55,127 nucleotides of DNA. Origin: Herbinix sp. (GTDB lineage Bacteria; Bacillota; Clostridia; Lachnospirales; Lachnospiraceae). The notes under the pieces are model-generated. The model made no database searches and was not told the DNA's origin. It saw nothing but the letters and a program-made list of their open reading frames with translations. Below, piece after piece: positions 9,260 to 17,926 of the stretch. The position numbers and the translations under genes were made by a program. How positions within the stretch are numbered: position 1 is the first letter of the stretch; the number at the start of each line of letters is the position of its first letter. Where the stretch lies: the NCBI GenBank assembly GCA_029238935.1, contig JAQZBN010000047.1, positions 1 through 55,127 on the forward strand, written 5' to 3'.

Positions 9260-9859
9260 ATGAGTAATTTATATAGATTGGGGAAGCAAGATATTGATAA
9301 AAGTGCGGATATCATAGCAAAGGCATTCTATGACTATCCAATGTTTCAGCATATTTTAGCAGATAAGTTGAATCACAAAAATATAAAACTTTTTCTAAAA
9401 TTCTTAATTAGCTATTCGATTTTATATGGCGAGGCATATGCAAGTTCAAGCGAAATGGAAGGGATCATATTATATACAGATTATAAACGTTATAAGTTTA
9501 GTTTGGTAAGATCAATAAGATCAGGAATAATACCGCTAATGAAGATCGGTTCGGAGGCAGGCAAGAGATTTAATGAATTTGATCGGTTTACATTAGAAAC
9601 ACATAAAAGAAAAATGAAAGTGAATCATCAATATATAATATTACTTGGTGTTGATCCAAGTAAGCAAGGGCAGGGGTATGGCAGAAAATTGATGCTAGAA
9701 GTACTAAAAGTAGCAGAAGAGAAGGGGCAATCTTGTTATCTGGAAACCCATGGTGAAAAAAACGTATCTCTCTATAAGAAGCTCGGCTTTAAAGTAGTCT
9801 CTGAGGATATTTTGCCGGGCACAGATATAATTCAATATGCTATGGTTAAAGAAACATAA
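9260..9859 (+). CDS. GNAT family N-acetyltransferase
   Basis: 199 residues, starting at ATG 9260 behind GGAGGAAAAGTGAGG; an upstream in-frame ATG at 9221 lacks a binding site. The GNAT acetyl-CoA loop is clear as LGVDPSKQGQGYGRKLM (about residues 130-146), followed by YLETHGEKNVSLYKKLGFK, the typical motif B region. N-terminal half is divergent, as in acetyltransferases acting on small molecules. The substrate is unknown. Followed after 54 bases by the LspA-like gene, so the two may be cotranscribed. Confidence 0.88.
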   Translation: MSNLYRLGKQDIDKSADIIAKAFYDYPMFQHILADKLNHKNIKLFLKFLISYSILYGEAYASSSEMEGIILYTDYKRYKFSLVRSIRSGIIPLMKIGSEAGKRFNEFDRFTLETHKRKMKVNHQYIILLGVDPSKQGQGYGRKLMLEVLKVAEEKGQSCYLETHGEKNVSLYKKLGFKVVSEDILPGTDIIQYAMVKET

Positions 9860-9913
9860 AACGATTAAAATTATTTCATGTGTTTTATGGTAAATTGAGA
9901 GGATAAGAAAGGC

Positions 9914-10390
9914 ATGAAAAGAAAATTTATGATAGTAGCGTTAATTATATTTGACCAACTTATCAAACATATCATTTTTCTTAACTTTATGGAAAATAAA
10001 AAATATTTTTTTGACAGGAGATTTGGCTTTGTTCCATATCTAAATAAGGATCAGTTATCTATATTTAATAATGAGATGAACTTAAACCTATCATTATTTA
10101 CGCTAATTCTGATAAATATTGCTTCCATAATAATAATTGCGTATCTATATAACTACATAAAAAAGAGAGAATACACAAATTCCCTCTTTGAAAATGCATT
10201 TATTATGTTAACAGCAGGAGTGGTCTGCTCGTTCATCGATAAAATAACGTTGGGAGGAAGTCTTGATTATATACTGTTTTTTAAGCACATACATGACCTG
10301 AAAGATTTTTATCTTTATATCGGATTTATTTTAATAATCATCTATATGATTACTAATCTTATCCATGAAAAAAGGTCCAAAGGCAATTAA
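9914..10390 (+). CDS. Divergent signal peptidase II (LspA)-like membrane protein
   Basis: 158 residues with four predicted membrane segments and the order of LspA motifs: DQLIK near the N-terminus (motif DxxxK), then AGVVCSFIDKITLGGSLDY, aligning with the GNxxDRxxxGxVxDF region, then KDFYLYIGFILI, aligning with FNxADxxxxxG. The two aspartates expected to be catalytic (in FIDK and in LKDF) remain, but the motif asparagine is serine and the FN pair is lost. Normal LspA cleaves prolipoprotein signal peptides at the outer membrane face. This copy is probably a paralogue with altered specificity, or inactive. GATAAGAAAGGC precedes the ATG. Confidence 0.6.
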   Translation: MKRKFMIVALIIFDQLIKHIIFLNFMENKKYFFDRRFGFVPYLNKDQLSIFNNEMNLNLSLFTLILINIASIIIIAYLYNYIKKREYTNSLFENAFIMLTAGVVCSFIDKITLGGSLDYILFFKHIHDLKDFYLYIGFILIIIYMITNLIHEKRSKGN

Positions 10391-10488
10391 GTACTCTACA
10401 TACAGAATAATCCGAATCCTTATACTGCAGAGGTGCTATTGCATCTATGTATTATCTATAATCAATGTTCTGCCTAGTTATTAATCAC

Positions 10489-11250
10489 TTAAGTTACACT
10501 ACATAATCCTAATAAAAATGCTAAAATAAACACAGATACTACGCTTAATAGTGTTCCAATCAAATAATATTCTGCCATATCTCTACTCGTTTCTATTTCT
10601 TTAAAACGTGCAACTGATTTTGCTGTAAGGATAAAAGCGATTGCACCATATTGCTGGTAGATAAGAAAAAACAATACAATCGTGCGTTCTAGATAGCCGA
10701 TCATCTTACCAGCATTTTGGACTTTTGTTACAGGTTGCATATTATGCTTCTTAAAATCCCAAAGTTCACCCTTCCCAATCAATATTCCAACTGGACGTAA
10801 TATACATAAGAAGCATAGTAGGATAACGATGGGCTTATCTGGAAAATCTATAATATCTTGTTCAATAAATGGTCTTACTACTAAATTTGAACCCCAGAAG
10901 TACCAGATTGCGATCAGGGAACATAGATGAAGAACTTGATCGATTATAAAGCTGCGATTCTCTAAATATATTTTTAATGCATTATTTTTTATAAATCTTT
11001 TTGCCGCTCTTTTTATTAAATCAACACATAAGTGCAGTAAACTGGATGATAGCCATATAAATAAAAGATTATTTGAGTATGGTATCGCTAGGATTAAAAC
11101 TACACCCATACTGATCGTGTATTCCATTATATGAATCACAAAGCATCGGTAAGAGACATCCTTTTTTTCTGCAATTGAATTCGTTTGCAAATAAAAGTCT
11201 CCTAAAACATGACCAATCAATAGTACTACAAAAACTGAATCAATTGTCAT
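10489..11250 (-). CDS. DUF3307 family membrane protein (SatD partner)
   Basis: 253 residues. Start at ATG 11250, 9 bases after AAGGAGG, overlapping the end of the SatD gene by 11 bases. The N-terminal segment LLIGHVLGDFYLQTNSIAEKK is characteristic of DUF3307, followed by several hydrophobic segments (about six) and a polar C-terminal part with KSVARFKEIETSRDMAEYYLIGTLLS. Function unknown in the family; it is repeatedly found next to SatD-type genes. The overlap suggests translational coupling with SatD. Confidence 0.8.
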   Translation of the reverse strand: MTIDSVFVVLLIGHVLGDFYLQTNSIAEKKDVSYRCFVIHIMEYTISMGVVLILAIPYSNNLLFIWLSSSLLHLCVDLIKRAAKRFIKNNALKIYLENRSFIIDQVLHLCSLIAIWYFWGSNLVVRPFIEQDIIDFPDKPIVILLCFLCILRPVGILIGKGELWDFKKHNMQPVTKVQNAGKMIGYLERTIVLFFLIYQQYGAIAFILTAKSVARFKEIETSRDMAEYYLIGTLLSVVSVFILAFLLGLCSVT

Positions 11251-12625
11251 TGCCGTTATCCTCCTTGGAAAGGATTTCATCAATCAGATCATTTACTATT
11301 CGAATATTCATATGTTTTGGGGGTAGATTATTCTTATAGACGATGAGTGCTTCATTTGCATATTCCATTGCCGATTGTGAGTCTTCCATTTCAAAACAAC
11401 AACGCGCGATATTATAAAGGACGTCAGCTAAGCCAAGAGAGTCACGTTCTGAATGTCTTCTTGTAAACTCTAATTTTTTTATATAATAACGAATTGCTTC
11501 GTTATATTGTTTCTCGCGACGTAATACGATAGCAAGATTGTCATAGCAAGAGTAAGTAAAAAAATGCTGAAGCCCCACCGTATTAATCGCTACATCCAGT
11601 GCAGCGTTATAATTTTCCATAGCTTTATGCATGATATTTTTACTATAATATAGATCACCCAATATATTAAGAGTAGCAGCGTAGATCAAACGAGATTTAG
11701 GTAAACTTTTTTGAGCCTCTAAGGAATGATTAATATATCGATCAGCAGTATCATAATCCTTCATCTTGATTAAGATTTCAGCTAATTCATTGTAGATCTG
11801 AACAAGTTGAGGATTATACTTATCTAATTCTTTTTCAGATAATTCCTTTCCTGCCAATTCCTTTTCAGCCATTTCCTTCGCTTTTATTAACATCTTATAT
11901 GCTTCCGGATATTCATGCCGCTTAGATTTTCGCTGAGCTACGCCATAGTAAGCCAGGAAACTTTTTTCTTCTTTTATATCATTAACATCTAAATTAGTCA
12001 AAAAGTCTTCTATGCTGACCCATGCTTTCCGATATGCATAATAATTGGCTGCTTTTAATTGCTTATTAACAACGGACGTAGAAATATTAAACTTCTTACT
12101 GACAAGGTTTTGTTGTTCTGATAATTCTTCAACTGACCAAACGATTTCACGTTGACGATCCGTCCAACCGTTTGTTATGGATGAAATTAAGCTAAGAATA
12201 CCATCTAGAAGGGGTTGGGCAAAGGAAGTTGTAAGGATGGAAACTTGGAACCAATGCTCACTTTTTTCTGCTTTCATTTTTGCAATGCAATCGGTGGCCT
12301 TATAAAATGCAGGACCATTGGCTTCGTTCCGATCAGTGCTTATGGCAGTGAGTTCATCTAGTACCACACAGATTCTTACTTTTGTCTGCTGGATTTTATA
12401 GAAGCTCTTTATGATTTCATTAATTATTTTAGGCATTTGGTAATGTGTTAGTAAAACTCCTTCAAATGCATCACCACGGACTAAACCAAAATCGGCTAGG
12501 ATAGAGTCCATATAAGTGGTATTTATATAATTTAATATTTCTTTGATCGAGTTATTAATTTCGTCCAAATTTTCAATATCAATTTTTTTAGAATTTATAA
12601 TATCACCAACTATAACGCAATACAT
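11240..12625 (-). CDS. SatD family protein with helix-turn-helix and TPR regions
   Basis: 461 residues from ATG 12625, whose GGAGAG lies 8 bases upstream. Longer in-frame starts (12658, 12685) would use a binding site that falls at or before the predicted transcription start. The N-terminus MYCVIVGDIINSKK is typical of SatD. A helix-turn-helix like that of sigma region 4 follows (TDRQREIVWSVEEL...NISTSVVNKQLKAANY, about 175-215). The C-terminal half, about 240-450, is tetratricopeptide-like helical repeats (YNELAEILIKMKDYDTADRY; NILGDLYYSKNIMHKAMENY). SatD function is not established; DNA binding plus a protein-interaction array suggests a regulator. The promoter carries three repeats. Confidence 0.8.
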   Translation of the reverse strand: MYCVIVGDIINSKKIDIENLDEINNSIKEILNYINTTYMDSILADFGLVRGDAFEGVLLTHYQMPKIINEIIKSFYKIQQTKVRICVVLDELTAISTDRNEANGPAFYKATDCIAKMKAEKSEHWFQVSILTTSFAQPLLDGILSLISSITNGWTDRQREIVWSVEELSEQQNLVSKKFNISTSVVNKQLKAANYYAYRKAWVSIEDFLTNLDVNDIKEEKSFLAYYGVAQRKSKRHEYPEAYKMLIKAKEMAEKELAGKELSEKELDKYNPQLVQIYNELAEILIKMKDYDTADRYINHSLEAQKSLPKSRLIYAATLNILGDLYYSKNIMHKAMENYNAALDVAINTVGLQHFFTYSCYDNLAIVLRREKQYNEAIRYYIKKLEFTRRHSERDSLGLADVLYNIARCCFEMEDSQSAMEYANEALIVYKNNLPPKHMNIRIVNDLIDEILSKEDNGNDN

Positions 12626-12676
12626 ATTCTTTTCTCTCCAATCAATTTTTGATTTCATTGGACAACCACCTTTCTT

Positions 12677-12705
12677 ATCGTACACCTAGACAGGATGATT
12701 GTCAA
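12677..12705 (-). promoter_or_regulatory. Promoter of the SatD-DUF3307 operon
   Basis: On the minus strand TTGACA (12705-12700), a 17-base spacer and TACGAT (12682-12677). Transcription would begin near 12670, which supports the 12625 start. Confidence 0.8.
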
Positions 12706-12706
12706 T

Positions 12707-12788
12707 AAATTACCCTAAATAGGTGGACAAGCATTAAAATTATCCTAAAAAGAATAATATTATGTAAATTACCCAATTTAGGACAAGC
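12707..12788 (-). promoter_or_regulatory. Three repeated motifs upstream of the SatD promoter
   Basis: On the minus strand the core TTTAGGRTAATTT, or a close variant, occurs three times: 12707-12719, 12737-12749 and, as AAATTGGGTAATTT, 12766-12779. The outer two copies extend to a shared GCTTGTCC sequence. They sit directly upstream of the -35 box, as activator or repressor sites would. Confidence 0.55.
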
Positions 12789-12970
12789 TATACTATCATT
12801 AGCTCTTTTTAGTTTATATTATGAAGTATTGCCTTAATTGGTTCTTGCTCATAATATAGTAAAAGATGATTATCATAGTGGAGTTCTCCTGTGACAAATT
12901 CTAACGAAGGAGTATTAAGGGTTTGTCCTAATCATTTTATTACTAGCTTCATTCATTGACATAAAAATAA

Positions 12971-13013
12971 CCACCACATCATTGTGAAAATAAAATATAC
13001 AATGATGCAGTGG
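12971..13013 (-). terminator. Terminator of the YmaF gene
   Basis: Arms at 12971-12985 and 12999-13013 pair with two mismatches; on the minus strand they are followed by GGTTATTTTTATG. Confidence 0.65.
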
Positions 13014-13031
13014 ACTATTAATAGAAGGAGA

Positions 13032-13463
13032 TTAACATTCGTCACCGATTGGGTCTTCAATTAAGGTTGCTACTCTAAATTTGTGTTTGTGACCATCATC
13101 TACCGTTGTTGCTGATTCTAAAAAATGAACATGTCTATCGCCAACAGGGATAGCGCCGCCTGTTCTTCCGCAGAATTCATGAAAGTGGCCTTCATAAAAG
13201 TCTGTCCGAAATACTACTTCGTGTACGTGATCATTATTGCCACAAGGAATTGCTTCACCTGAAACGGTACAGAATCTATGATTATGAGGATCTTCTCTCG
13301 GTTCAGCTATCTGAACGCTACCTTGGACTTCATGCACATGTTTCTGCTTGGAATGATCCTCATTATGCTTGGAATGATCCTCTTTATGCTGATTATTATA
13401 AGGCGGATTATTGTAAGCTGGATTATTATAGGAGTTGTTATTCCTATACTGATTATAATTCAT
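13032..13463 (-). CDS. ymaF: YmaF family protein
   Basis: 143 residues. An Asn/Tyr-rich N-terminus (NNNSYNNPAYNNPPYNN) leads into repeated histidine motifs: KHVHEVQGSV, DPHNHRF, NDHVHEVVF, YEGHFHEF, DRHVHFL and DGHKHKF. Repeats of the type HxHxxxG..A/DxxHxH are the mark of the YmaF family, small proteins of unknown role found in spore formers. The histidine pairs look suited to binding metal, but that is inference. AAAGGAGAGTAATAT precedes the ATG. Single gene. Confidence 0.85.
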   Translation of the reverse strand: MNYNQYRNNNSYNNPAYNNPPYNNQHKEDHSKHNEDHSKQKHVHEVQGSVQIAEPREDPHNHRFCTVSGEAIPCGNNDHVHEVVFRTDFYEGHFHEFCGRTGGAIPVGDRHVHFLESATTVDDGHKHKFRVATLIEDPIGDEC

Positions 13464-13664
13464 ATATTACTCTCCTTTATTTTATACTAGAAACTTTAAT
13501 AGCCTCTGTGATTATGATATGTAAAATATTGCATTTTGTGTAACGATTACAGGATAAAGGTTAAGGATATGTTTCGAAATATAAATCGTGCTAAGAAGAA
13601 CTAATAGACGGTAAAATCTTATCTAAAAGATTAATCTCTTAAGATAAAAGGAGGAAGGTTACCT

Positions 13665-13730
13665 GTGCAGATAACAAAACATAAAAATGGGAAAGAGAAT
13701 ACCCCTTTCCCATCGATCAAAGCATTTTAA
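13665..13730 (+). CDS. Possible 21-residue peptide
   Basis: GTG at 13665 lies 10 bases behind a strong AAAAGGAGG and opens MQITKHKNGKENTPFPSIKAF, ending at 13730. It overlaps the terminator of the opposing TetR gene. The only support is the binding site; it could be chance. Confidence 0.2.
   Translation: MQITKHKNGKENTPFPSIKAF
13687..13713 (-). terminator. Terminator of the TetR gene at 13735
   Basis: ATGGGAAAG (13687-13695) pairs with CTTTCCCAT (13705-13713); on the minus strand it is followed by TTTTTATGTTTT. Confidence 0.85.
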
Positions 13731-13734
13731 AGAA

Positions 13735-14313
13735 CTAATTCACAATACTTTTACTAAATAACCTTATGAAGTTTTCAAGTTTTTCGACCAAATCATAATT
13801 ACCATTGCATTTTGCCCAGTCTGAGCTGTATCCACGTAATAGAACCATAAGCATTCGAGTAATCTCCAATGGAATAAAGGTGTCGTTGAATTGCTTTTTC
13901 TCAACACCACGGACTAAAATCTTTAGTAGCAATTGGAAAAGACTACGGTTTTCATCAAGATAATTATGGTTCATATGCTTTAATGGAGCAACACTAATAC
14001 ATCGACAGGTTTCTACTCCGCTATCTACAACATAGTTTCCATATTCAATACAATATGTGATCAAATTATTAAGCTCATTATCATCAAATTTGAATGCTAC
14101 CACATCCTTAAAATAATCATCGATGTCTGAAAATAAAATCCATGCAAGATCATTTTTTTCAGGAAAGTAGTGATAAAAAGTACCGGTAGAAATACCTAAG
14201 TCATTACAAATGCCTCGTACGGTCAGATTGGCATATCCATCTTTTCTTATAAGATCTGTTATCTGAGAAAATAGTTCTTGTTTACGGATAATATATTTTT
14301 TCTCGGGATTCAT
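13735..14313 (-). CDS. TetR/AcrR family transcriptional regulator
   Basis: 192 residues. The N-terminal helix-turn-helix is typical: LTVRGICNDLGISTGTFYHYFPEKNDLAWIL (about residues 29-60). The C-terminal ligand-binding part is not assignable to a class. AGGAGAAATTAGT precedes the ATG. It lies downstream of the fumarate-reductase-type gene on the same strand, separated by about 150 bases with a hairpin, so it has its own promoter or reads through. It may control that gene, whose promoter carries a direct repeat, but this is inference from position. Confidence 0.9.
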   Translation of the reverse strand: MNPEKKYIIRKQELFSQITDLIRKDGYANLTVRGICNDLGISTGTFYHYFPEKNDLAWILFSDIDDYFKDVVAFKFDDNELNNLITYCIEYGNYVVDSGVETCRCISVAPLKHMNHNYLDENRSLFQLLLKILVRGVEKKQFNDTFIPLEITRMLMVLLRGYSSDWAKCNGNYDLVEKLENFIRLFSKSIVN

Positions 14314-14409
14314 ACTAATTTCTCCTTTTAGGTAGAAGCTTAACGTAGGAAATAAAATGAATGTGATTTACTAAACTATAATACCATTAATTTAGACAAA
14401 TGCAAGAGA

Positions 14410-14432
14410 AGAGGGCGTATTGTACGCCCTCT
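14410..14432 (-). terminator. Hairpin after the fumarate-reductase-type gene
   Basis: Perfect 10-bp arms AGAGGGCGTA (14410-14419) and TACGCCCTCT (14423-14432). The minus-strand tail (TCTTCTCTTGCATTTG) is only partly T-rich, so termination may be incomplete. Confidence 0.6.
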
Positions 14433-14467
14433 CCTTCAACTATTTATAAATTGATCCTAAAACTATT

Positions 14468-16378
14468 TTATTTTCTAACGAATTCTGATGCACTTGTACC
14501 AGCAATACGTCCAAATGTAACAGTATCTGTTAAAGCATTACCACCTAAGCGGTTTGTACCATGAATACCTCCCGTTACTTCGCCTGCTGCGAATAGGCCA
14601 GAAATTACATTTCCGTTGGTATCGATGACCTGAGCATGTTCATTGATTTGAACGCCACCCATGGTATGATGTACCGTTGGTACACGAACTGCTGCATAGT
14701 AAGGAGCATCATTGATACCATTATTTACGCCATCAGTATCGGTAAATAAGGTACGTCCAAAGGAATCGGTCTGACCTTCCAGATCTCCTCCTTGGCAATA
14801 ACGGTTGTAATCTTCAACACTAGCGATAAGGTTTTCTGCCGGAACATTCATTAAAGTGGCAAGCTCTTCTAAAGAATCTGCTTTTAATGCACGGCCTGCA
14901 GCAACTAAATCTGCAATGCTTTCGCCAAAGTTATTCTTTTCATTTCCTTCCGGATAAGTATCACTATCCATTACGATATACATTTTTGTTTCCGGTTGTT
15001 CAAATAATGCAAGTGTCATATCATCACGACGTCCGCCTTCATTCACAAAACGATTGCCTTCAAGGTTGATGAAGATACGGCTCTCTACTGCATGTTCAAT
15101 ATTACCGGAGAGACTTCCGGTTTCTGGATCACCCAAAGGTAATAACTGAATATTTTCCATCTGCACCAGATTCGCACCGATCGCTTCTGCCATGATAATA
15201 CCATCACCAGTAATACCGCTTGTATTTGTACTTGGAATGGATTCGTCTAAAGTAGGCCATTTTTTATTCACTTCATTATATTTCATACGCATTTCGACAT
15301 TTCTACCAAATCCGCCAGTTGCTAAGACAACACCGTTATTTGCTTTTACTGTAACAGTATTACCTGTTTCACCGGTACAGGTAATACCAGTTACTACATT
15401 ATCTTCTATAATGAAATCTTTAGCTGCTGTATTATATACCATGGTAATGCCATCATGGGTATCCAAATAATTTTGGTAGGTTTTAAAGAACCCGGTACCC
15501 TCTGGTTCAACGGGTTTATGTGCACGAGGCCACATACCACCGGTAACGGTAAATACGCCATCATAGAATTCCATACCAAGGCTCTTAAGCCACTCTACAC
15601 CTGCCCATGCATTATCAACGAGTTTATGTACTAATACAGGATCACCCGCTTGATCTCCGCCGTTGAAGGTTTGATTATAATGATTTTCAACGCTGTCTTT
15701 ATTTGCTAGAGCTGTTTCACTGCCTTCATCAACTGCATTGAGAGCACCACCGGATAGAATAGTGTTACCACCCATTTTGCTAGCCTTCTCAATTACAATT
15801 ACAGTTTTACCAGCTTGATTCGCAGTAACAGCAGCTGCCATACCAGCACCGCCGGCACCAATTACTACAACATCAGCAGTAAGTAATTCATCCTCGGCTA
15901 TTTCAACTACTTTGGATATAGCCAATAATTTATTAATGCCGTCCTCACTAACACCGGCTTGTTTTAAGCAATCTGTTACACCTTTGATAATTGCATTACT
16001 AGACAAGGTAGCACCTGATACAAGATCAACCCCTAAACCTTGAGTTTCTAAAATTTCTGCAGGAATAGACTTGGTAGCCGGTTCACCAACACCCGGAGTT
16101 TCCTGATGTTCAATCTGAATATCTAATATTTCTGTTTCAGACAAAGTAACGGTAACGGTCATCTCATGCATACCAGTCACGGTTGCAGAATAGGTACCTG
16201 CAGTAAAAGTTACTTCATCACTAGATGAAGCAGGGCTTTGTGTCGGAACAGGGCTTGGTTGGGCAGTAGTGTTAGTAGTATTTTTTGAACAGCCTGTTAG
16301 TGTTGTAACTAAAAGCATTACGACTAAACCAAGGGATAACATTGTTTTTCCTGTGTGTTTTAATAGCTTCTCTTTCAT
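14468..16378 (-). CDS. Lipoprotein flavocytochrome-type fumarate reductase (FMN-binding plus FAD domain)
   Basis: 636 residues from ATG 16378 (GGAGGAG just upstream). A lipoprotein signal ends in LTGC with the lipidated Cys at about 30, followed by a Thr/Pro/Ser-rich spacer. An FMN-binding domain (about 55-130) contains DLVSGATLSS, the D-x-x-S-G-A-T motif where ApbE attaches FMN through the threonine. From about 166 comes the FAD-dependent reductase domain, with VVVIGAGGAGMAAAVTANQA, the EKASKMGGNTILSGG segment, VHHTMGGV and GTNRLGGNAL. Such proteins pass electrons extracellularly to fumarate, urocanate or related acceptors. No heme motif is present. Acceptor unknown. Confidence 0.9.
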   Translation of the reverse strand: MKEKLLKHTGKTMLSLGLVVMLLVTTLTGCSKNTTNTTAQPSPVPTQSPASSSDEVTFTAGTYSATVTGMHEMTVTVTLSETEILDIQIEHQETPGVGEPATKSIPAEILETQGLGVDLVSGATLSSNAIIKGVTDCLKQAGVSEDGINKLLAISKVVEIAEDELLTADVVVIGAGGAGMAAAVTANQAGKTVIVIEKASKMGGNTILSGGALNAVDEGSETALANKDSVENHYNQTFNGGDQAGDPVLVHKLVDNAWAGVEWLKSLGMEFYDGVFTVTGGMWPRAHKPVEPEGTGFFKTYQNYLDTHDGITMVYNTAAKDFIIEDNVVTGITCTGETGNTVTVKANNGVVLATGGFGRNVEMRMKYNEVNKKWPTLDESIPSTNTSGITGDGIIMAEAIGANLVQMENIQLLPLGDPETGSLSGNIEHAVESRIFINLEGNRFVNEGGRRDDMTLALFEQPETKMYIVMDSDTYPEGNEKNNFGESIADLVAAGRALKADSLEELATLMNVPAENLIASVEDYNRYCQGGDLEGQTDSFGRTLFTDTDGVNNGINDAPYYAAVRVPTVHHTMGGVQINEHAQVIDTNGNVISGLFAAGEVTGGIHGTNRLGGNALTDTVTFGRIAGTSASEFVRK

Positions 16379-16398
16379 AACTCCTCCATAAAGTAAAA

Positions 16399-16421
16399 TT
16401 AGAACATGTTTTAGAACGTGT
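16399..16421 (-). promoter_or_regulatory. Direct repeat in the fumarate-reductase-type promoter
   Basis: TTAGAACATGT (16399-16409) and TTAGAACGTGT (16411-16421), a near-perfect 11-bp direct repeat with a 12-bp period, just downstream of the predicted -10 box; a plausible repressor site. Confidence 0.5.
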
Positions 16422-16429
16422 CTGTTAAA

Positions 16430-16458
16430 AATATAACACAGTTTAAATTTTAAATCAA
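16430..16458 (-). promoter_or_regulatory. Promoter of the fumarate-reductase-type gene
   Basis: On the minus strand TTGATT (16458-16453), 17-base spacer, TATATT (16435-16430). Confidence 0.6.
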
Positions 16459-16621
16459 TATAAATATGTGAAAAAAGTATCAATCTATCCAAAATATTAA
16501 TATATTAGTAAGTCAAAGCCAATATGGGGAGGATATGGAATTCATTACTTAGAAGGTGATAGAAATGTTGTTTCTCAGAAACAGGAAATTACGTAATTGA
16601 AACATGAAATGATTTTTTGCA

Positions 16622-16694
16622 CATAAAAATAAGGAGCCCAAAGCTCCTGCGCTTATGGCTCCTATCATCTATCACTTTCTCTATCTTTATTATA
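16622..16694 (-). ncRNA. Candidate small RNA
   Basis: A TATAAT box (16694-16689, minus strand) is followed by about 25 bases, then a compact hairpin (GGAGCC pairing GGCTCC, with inner AAGC/GCTT, 16632-16660) and TTATTTTTAT. No gene on this strand precedes it, so the hairpin looks like the terminator of a separate transcript of about 60 bases. The -35 is poor, and I recognise no RNA family. Confidence 0.3.
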
Positions 16695-16816
16695 TCATGA
16701 AACCTCCATATTTACTAGTCTTGTAATCAAAAGGCAGAAATAGTAAAATCATAATCATCCTTTAGGATAGACAAATTAAAGTAGCTTTTAACAACATTTT
16801 ATAAGAGGGTGAATGA

Positions 16817-17377
16817 ATGGATCCGATCTTTGAATTGATGATGGTGGAACAACAGAAAAAGCAATTGGAAACAGTGCTGGAGTGTAACAAGAAAACGGAA
16901 AAGTTTGGTCTAGTATTATCAGAAGATGAAGTTACTAATTTAATGGTAGGCCGAAAAAGTTCTTTAAGTGAAAACCAACGGGTAGAGTTTGGTGAGGGAG
17001 TATTGCCAAGAATTATTGATTTGTTCTGTGACTCACAATTTATTAATCAGGAAAACTATGCCGATACACTATCCGAGTTGCAGGAAATATTTTATTTGTA
17101 TAAGAATGAGACACAGGATGAACTTACAGATGCTGAGTTACTTGAGTTTATGAAAAAGCAATACGAAGAAATCTGTTTTGGAGATCTGGATTATTTAAAG
17201 AACACCTGTTTGGAAAGGTTTGGCAGGTCAGTTCGATCAGGGTATCAATCTCAGATGCAATCGAGGTTAAGAGATGAGTATTCACTAAGAGATACTGAAA
17301 ATGAGTATAATAAACTATCAGAAGAAACTAGATGGGAATATGAAGTATATAGGATGAAATTACACGATTTACTATAA
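16817..17377 (+). CDS. DUF6323-like protein of unknown function
   Basis: 186 residues, all helical in character and acidic, without signal peptide or membrane segment. Phrases such as ECNKKTEKFGLVLSEDE, RVEFGEGVLPRIIDLFCDS and ELQEIFYLYKNETQDELTD fit the clostridial family DUF6323, as far as I remember it. Function unknown. AAGAGGGTGA lies just before the ATG, and a strong terminator follows, so it is a single gene. Confidence 0.65.
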   Translation: MDPIFELMMVEQQKKQLETVLECNKKTEKFGLVLSEDEVTNLMVGRKSSLSENQRVEFGEGVLPRIIDLFCDSQFINQENYADTLSELQEIFYLYKNETQDELTDAELLEFMKKQYEEICFGDLDYLKNTCLERFGRSVRSGYQSQMQSRLRDEYSLRDTENEYNKLSEETRWEYEVYRMKLHDLL

Positions 17378-17412
17378 TGAAAAAATAATAATTATTACCT
17401 GGCATATATATT

Positions 17413-17476
17413 AGGTAAGCTTTCGTATCGTGGTGTACACAACGAACGAAAGACTTACCTTTTTTAAAGCTACATT
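17413..17476 (+). terminator. Terminator of the DUF6323-like gene
   Basis: AGGTAAGCTTTCGT (17413-17426) pairs with ACGAAAGACTTACCT (17456-17470) with one mismatch, followed by TTTTTT. Confidence 0.85.
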
Positions 17477-17527
17477 TATAGTAAAATATAATAAAACCAA
17501 TGAATTGTGGTTATATTATGAAACTTA

Positions 17528-17926
17528 TCAATCATCAATAATACCGCAAGCTTCTGGTTGATAGATTACTTTCTTTACAACAAGATGGACTTTTCCATTT
17601 GGTATTTCCCACTCGATCGAGTTACCTTCCCGGTAACCCAGGATGGCGGTTCCAATCGGAGATAACACAGAAAGCTTGTTATTTCTAACGTCAGCTGCCT
17701 CGGGGTATACCAAAGTAATTTCCTCTTCTTCATCATCAATGAGAAGAAGTACCTTTGAATTCATAGTGATTACGTCTCTAGAGATTTGGTCATATCGTAA
17801 AATTTTCGCTTTCGATAGCTCATGTTCAAGATCCTTTATATATTTGCTGAGTTTAGAATCTATGTAAGGTACATCATCAATTAACTTCCTAAGTTTATCC
17901 TTATCATGCTGCGTTATAGAGATCAT
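17528..17926 (-). CDS. Rnk/GreA-type RNA polymerase-binding protein
   Basis: 132 residues from ATG 17926; AGGAGG lies about 14 bases upstream, slightly far, so a nearer non-ATG start is possible. An N-terminal helical stretch is followed by a GreA C-terminal-like domain: ISRDVITMNSKVLL, LVYPEAAD, KLSVLSPIGTAILGYREG and VIYQPEACG, the exact landmarks of the Rnk (nucleoside diphosphate kinase regulator) family. Rnk binds the RNA polymerase secondary channel region but lacks the long coiled coil of GreA. Downstream (minus strand) of the MerR gene, about 100 bases away. Confidence 0.85.
   Translation of the reverse strand: MISITQHDKDKLRKLIDDVPYIDSKLSKYIKDLEHELSKAKILRYDQISRDVITMNSKVLLLIDDEEEEITLVYPEAADVRNNKLSVLSPIGTAILGYREGNSIEWEIPNGKVHLVVKKVIYQPEACGIIDD

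Noticed and set aside
13250..13543. Two plus-strand frames over ymaF
   Set aside because: Shadows of the repetitive YmaF coding sequence; no ribosome binding site.
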